Positions 61,380 through 64,000 of a DNA stretch of 64,000 bases are shown one piece after another. The position numbers and the translations under genes are program-made. Under the pieces are notes generated by a model. It made no database searches. It was not told where the DNA came from and saw only the letters and a list, made by a program, of their open reading frames with translations. Origin of the DNA: Epiperipatus broadwayi (taxonomy: Eukaryota; Onychophora; Udeonychophora; Euonychophora; Peripatidae). Position 1 is the stretch's first letter, and the number at the start of each line of letters is the position of its first letter. The stretch is from assembly GCA_028023455.1 (NCBI GenBank), contig JAQFVV010006627.1, positions 184,001 through 248,000 on the forward strand, read 5' to 3'.

Positions 61380-64000
61380 GAAAAAATACTTAATTTATAT
61401 GCATGTGCCCTGTTTTGGTAATTTTTATCATTACACGCTTAACAACTGATCAAAAAGTATGCTGGACATAATTTTCTTTTCAAAACACATTTTATCTTTT
61501 GTACATCTCTGATAATTTTCCAAATTTTATAAAATTATTACTGCATTGTATACTATAAATATAATTTTGGGTTAATTAAGTGATATCTATATCTCGAGTA
61601 GAATAGTAAAAGGAATACTTGTTTTTAAATGAAAATTAGAAATAATTAAACTAAATGAGAAAGATAATACACATATTTTTAAATTTATCTTTGTTTAATA
61701 CTACAAGTAAAAAAAAAGTACTTATTTTGCCATAATATGATTGACTTATAATATCGAATAGTAGTCATGTAATAATATTAACATGTCACTTTGTCATCAT
61801 TTGTATTCATGAATGTATTAAAAAAACCTCTTAAATTACTTAATTCAATCCTTAACTTTACATTACTGTTAGTGCTAGAATATAGCATTTAACTTCCAGC
61901 AGTGTAATCTAGACATGAGTCTCACACGAACCAGTTGTGTGAAAAGATGATCTAGGATACATATATAATATGTCTGAAAATCTATAACAAAGCTTTGTCT
62001 TCTTTTCTCCTCAGAAATACATCATATTCTGTAAACATTTAAAAACATGTAGGACACTGAATTTGTAGAACATCCTATAATTTTTTAGAAGCTGCTGCTT
62101 TCTGGTTAAAAAGGTATAAATTTATGCTTAAAACTGACAAAATCTAAAGCTAGTGTTTGCATTTCTTGCTATCCATAGAATTCATACAGGGCATGGAATT
62201 AGGCCAAAGATCATGAAGCACATATATATCATTAAAAAAATTATGCTTCGATAATATAAAAGTTCCTTAATAATATTATAAATAGCCTAAATATGAATGG
62301 TAAAAAATTATTTAACAGAAAAAAAGTCTAATAGCATAAATAATATCGAAAATTAAATTACAGACTACATATTCACGGTATTGTTTTCATTATTTTATTT
62401 TGAAAAGAGAATATTTAATTATAAAATTACGTGTGATAAAAAAATATATATAACTGAGTAAAAGTCCACATTTTCTTAGCTTAATTCACTAATAAATATT
62501 TTAAAGTAAATTAATCATTATTCTTTATTTCATTCTCTCTACTTTCTTTTATTTATTGCTTTTAGTAACTTCATTAGATCAGAGTTCAGTCATTAAAAGT
62601 CTGTCAAATCATCTCCGTTATTTTGATTATGGGATTGCATATTTGCATAACTATACTTATATTCTTTAATTACATGTAAAGCAATTCTTATTTCAATCAC
62701 TTCATTTTAGTCTTTCTTAAAATGAACTAAATAGTATGTTATTCAGATGAAGGTCATGTGATATTTGCATCTGAAAATTGAACTGTGTTCCATGTGATAT
62801 TTAGCCTTCAAATCCACCACTTTACTATTCTAGTAAATCATACAGGGCAAAGTTTTCTAACCTTTATTCTTTGCATTTACCCCCTTTTTTCCTACTAATG
62901 GAATAAATAAAATAGCTTCTCTTATTATGGTGATCATTTAATTATAGTAGCCTATTATTGTCTTAATATCCAAATGTCTTCAGACTATGATTTTACATAT
63001 ATAAGATATATAATAAAGTATATAAAAAATAAGAAGACAATTTGCTTTTTAAAATAAAACAAATTATAATTTTAAAAATATTAGGCAATTTTTACCAATG
63101 AGTTTATTATTTACATAAATTACCACTAAATTCATGTTAGTAGTTAGTTAATTTCTCATTTTGCCTATATTAAAATTTATAGACAAATAAATTATAAACA
63201 TTATCAAGTGTAAATTGTATTCACACTTTAATTTAGTTGAGGTGTGATGAATGGCAGACTAAGAAATAAAGATTTACTCCAAAAAGTGAGCTCAATTGGT
63301 TCCCCAAAAGGCTTTGTAAATCAAAAATCTTGCATAAAAATAAACAACTATAATGAATTTTTATGACAAAAAAAAAAAAAAATTCTTAACCTTAAATTCA
63401 AAATATAAAAGAAAAACTCATTTAAAAAAATAAAGTTTGAAATTAAAAAAAATGTGATAAATAATAAATAAATATTTTATTAAACATATTAATGACAACA
63501 ATAATAAAATTCTATAAAAAGGTTTAAGTAGTTTTTTTAAAAAAAAAATTATAATTCTTAATGATCAGTCCACCATTTTGCCTCTAACATAAATCTAGAA
63601 TGATATTCTGTGTATCATGATTTGTTAAATTAAAACAAAGTTTTAAAAAATAAAACACAATGTCCATGTCAAAATTTGTTTTTGGTGTAATATATATTCT
63701 ATTATCAAAGTATTTAATTTTTGTAATATCCAACCAATAAAACTTTGAATATTTTTTGCAGTGCTATTAATTTTTTTTAAAACAGCAGTTGGCAAATTTA
63801 TTTATTTTACATAAATGCAATGGAAACTAACTAAAAATTATATAAAGAAATGTAAATTATTAAATCTTTTTTTTTACTACTGATACTATAATTTTTTACA
63901 TTTGTAATAAAATCTTCCATTACTTTGAATGTCAGAAACAAATTACCAGAGTACGGACTTAAAATTGAGCAACTCAATGATATTTTTAATTTATATTTAT
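61380..64000. other. AT-rich non-coding DNA
   Basis: No gene, RNA or repeat boundary recognised up to the end of the window. Confidence 0.5.

Overview
The window is very AT-rich (roughly three quarters A+T by eye) and has no dense gene layout, no operons and no convincing intact host gene. It looks like intergenic or intronic DNA from an invertebrate animal nuclear genome. The support is the repeat mix: an RTE/BovB-like endonuclease-reverse transcriptase LINE, Merlin (IS1595-type), hAT and pogo-like DNA transposons, tRNA-derived SINEs, many long-armed foldback elements and very long (TTA)n arrays. I cannot name the species from sequence alone.

Layout. 0-5 kb: a hairpin MITE flanked by TA (673-920), a foldback element (family B, 1722-2161) and a long non-coding repeat (family A, about 3300-4860). 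5.6 kb: a short GC-rich block with splice-like edges, possibly an exon. 7.7-9.1 kb: a large foldback (family D) carrying a tRNA-SINE with 18-bp target duplications, running into an antisense A copy. 12-15.1 kb: two antisense A-type copies, one carrying the D segment. 16.1-17.2 kb: a pogo/mariner-like element with a nested SINE. 18.4, 19.8 and 21.9 kb: B, E and A copies. 23.8-24.3 kb: about 530 bp of perfect (TTA)n. 24.8-25.9 kb: a 42-bp minisatellite, a tRNA-SINE and a pogo remnant with a C-terminal transposase ORF. 27.6-28.7 kb: a tandem duplication in which only one copy has grown a 215-nt T tract and a 90-bp (TTA)n. 28.7-34.3 kb: no recognisable feature. 35.1-36.4 kb: a non-autonomous Merlin element with a perfect 8-bp target duplication. 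38.9-40.4 kb: a 1.5-kb palindrome built from family B. 43.1-44.4 kb: an unidentified GC-rich block ending in AATAAA and an A-rich tail. 48.1-54.4 kb: a nested cluster in which an antisense LINE is split by an A copy and a complete but mutated Merlin element. 60.0-61.4 kb: a complete hAT MITE and a complete E foldback.

The only proteins with recognisable family signatures belong to transposable elements (Merlin transposase, LINE endonuclease and reverse transcriptase, a pogo C-terminus). The Merlin and LINE ones carry visible stops, frameshifts or lost catalytic residues. The most informative parts are the transposon boundaries that can be fixed by target duplications, the nesting order at 48-54 kb, the two related Merlin elements, the duplicated microsatellite locus, and the concentration of long inverted repeats.
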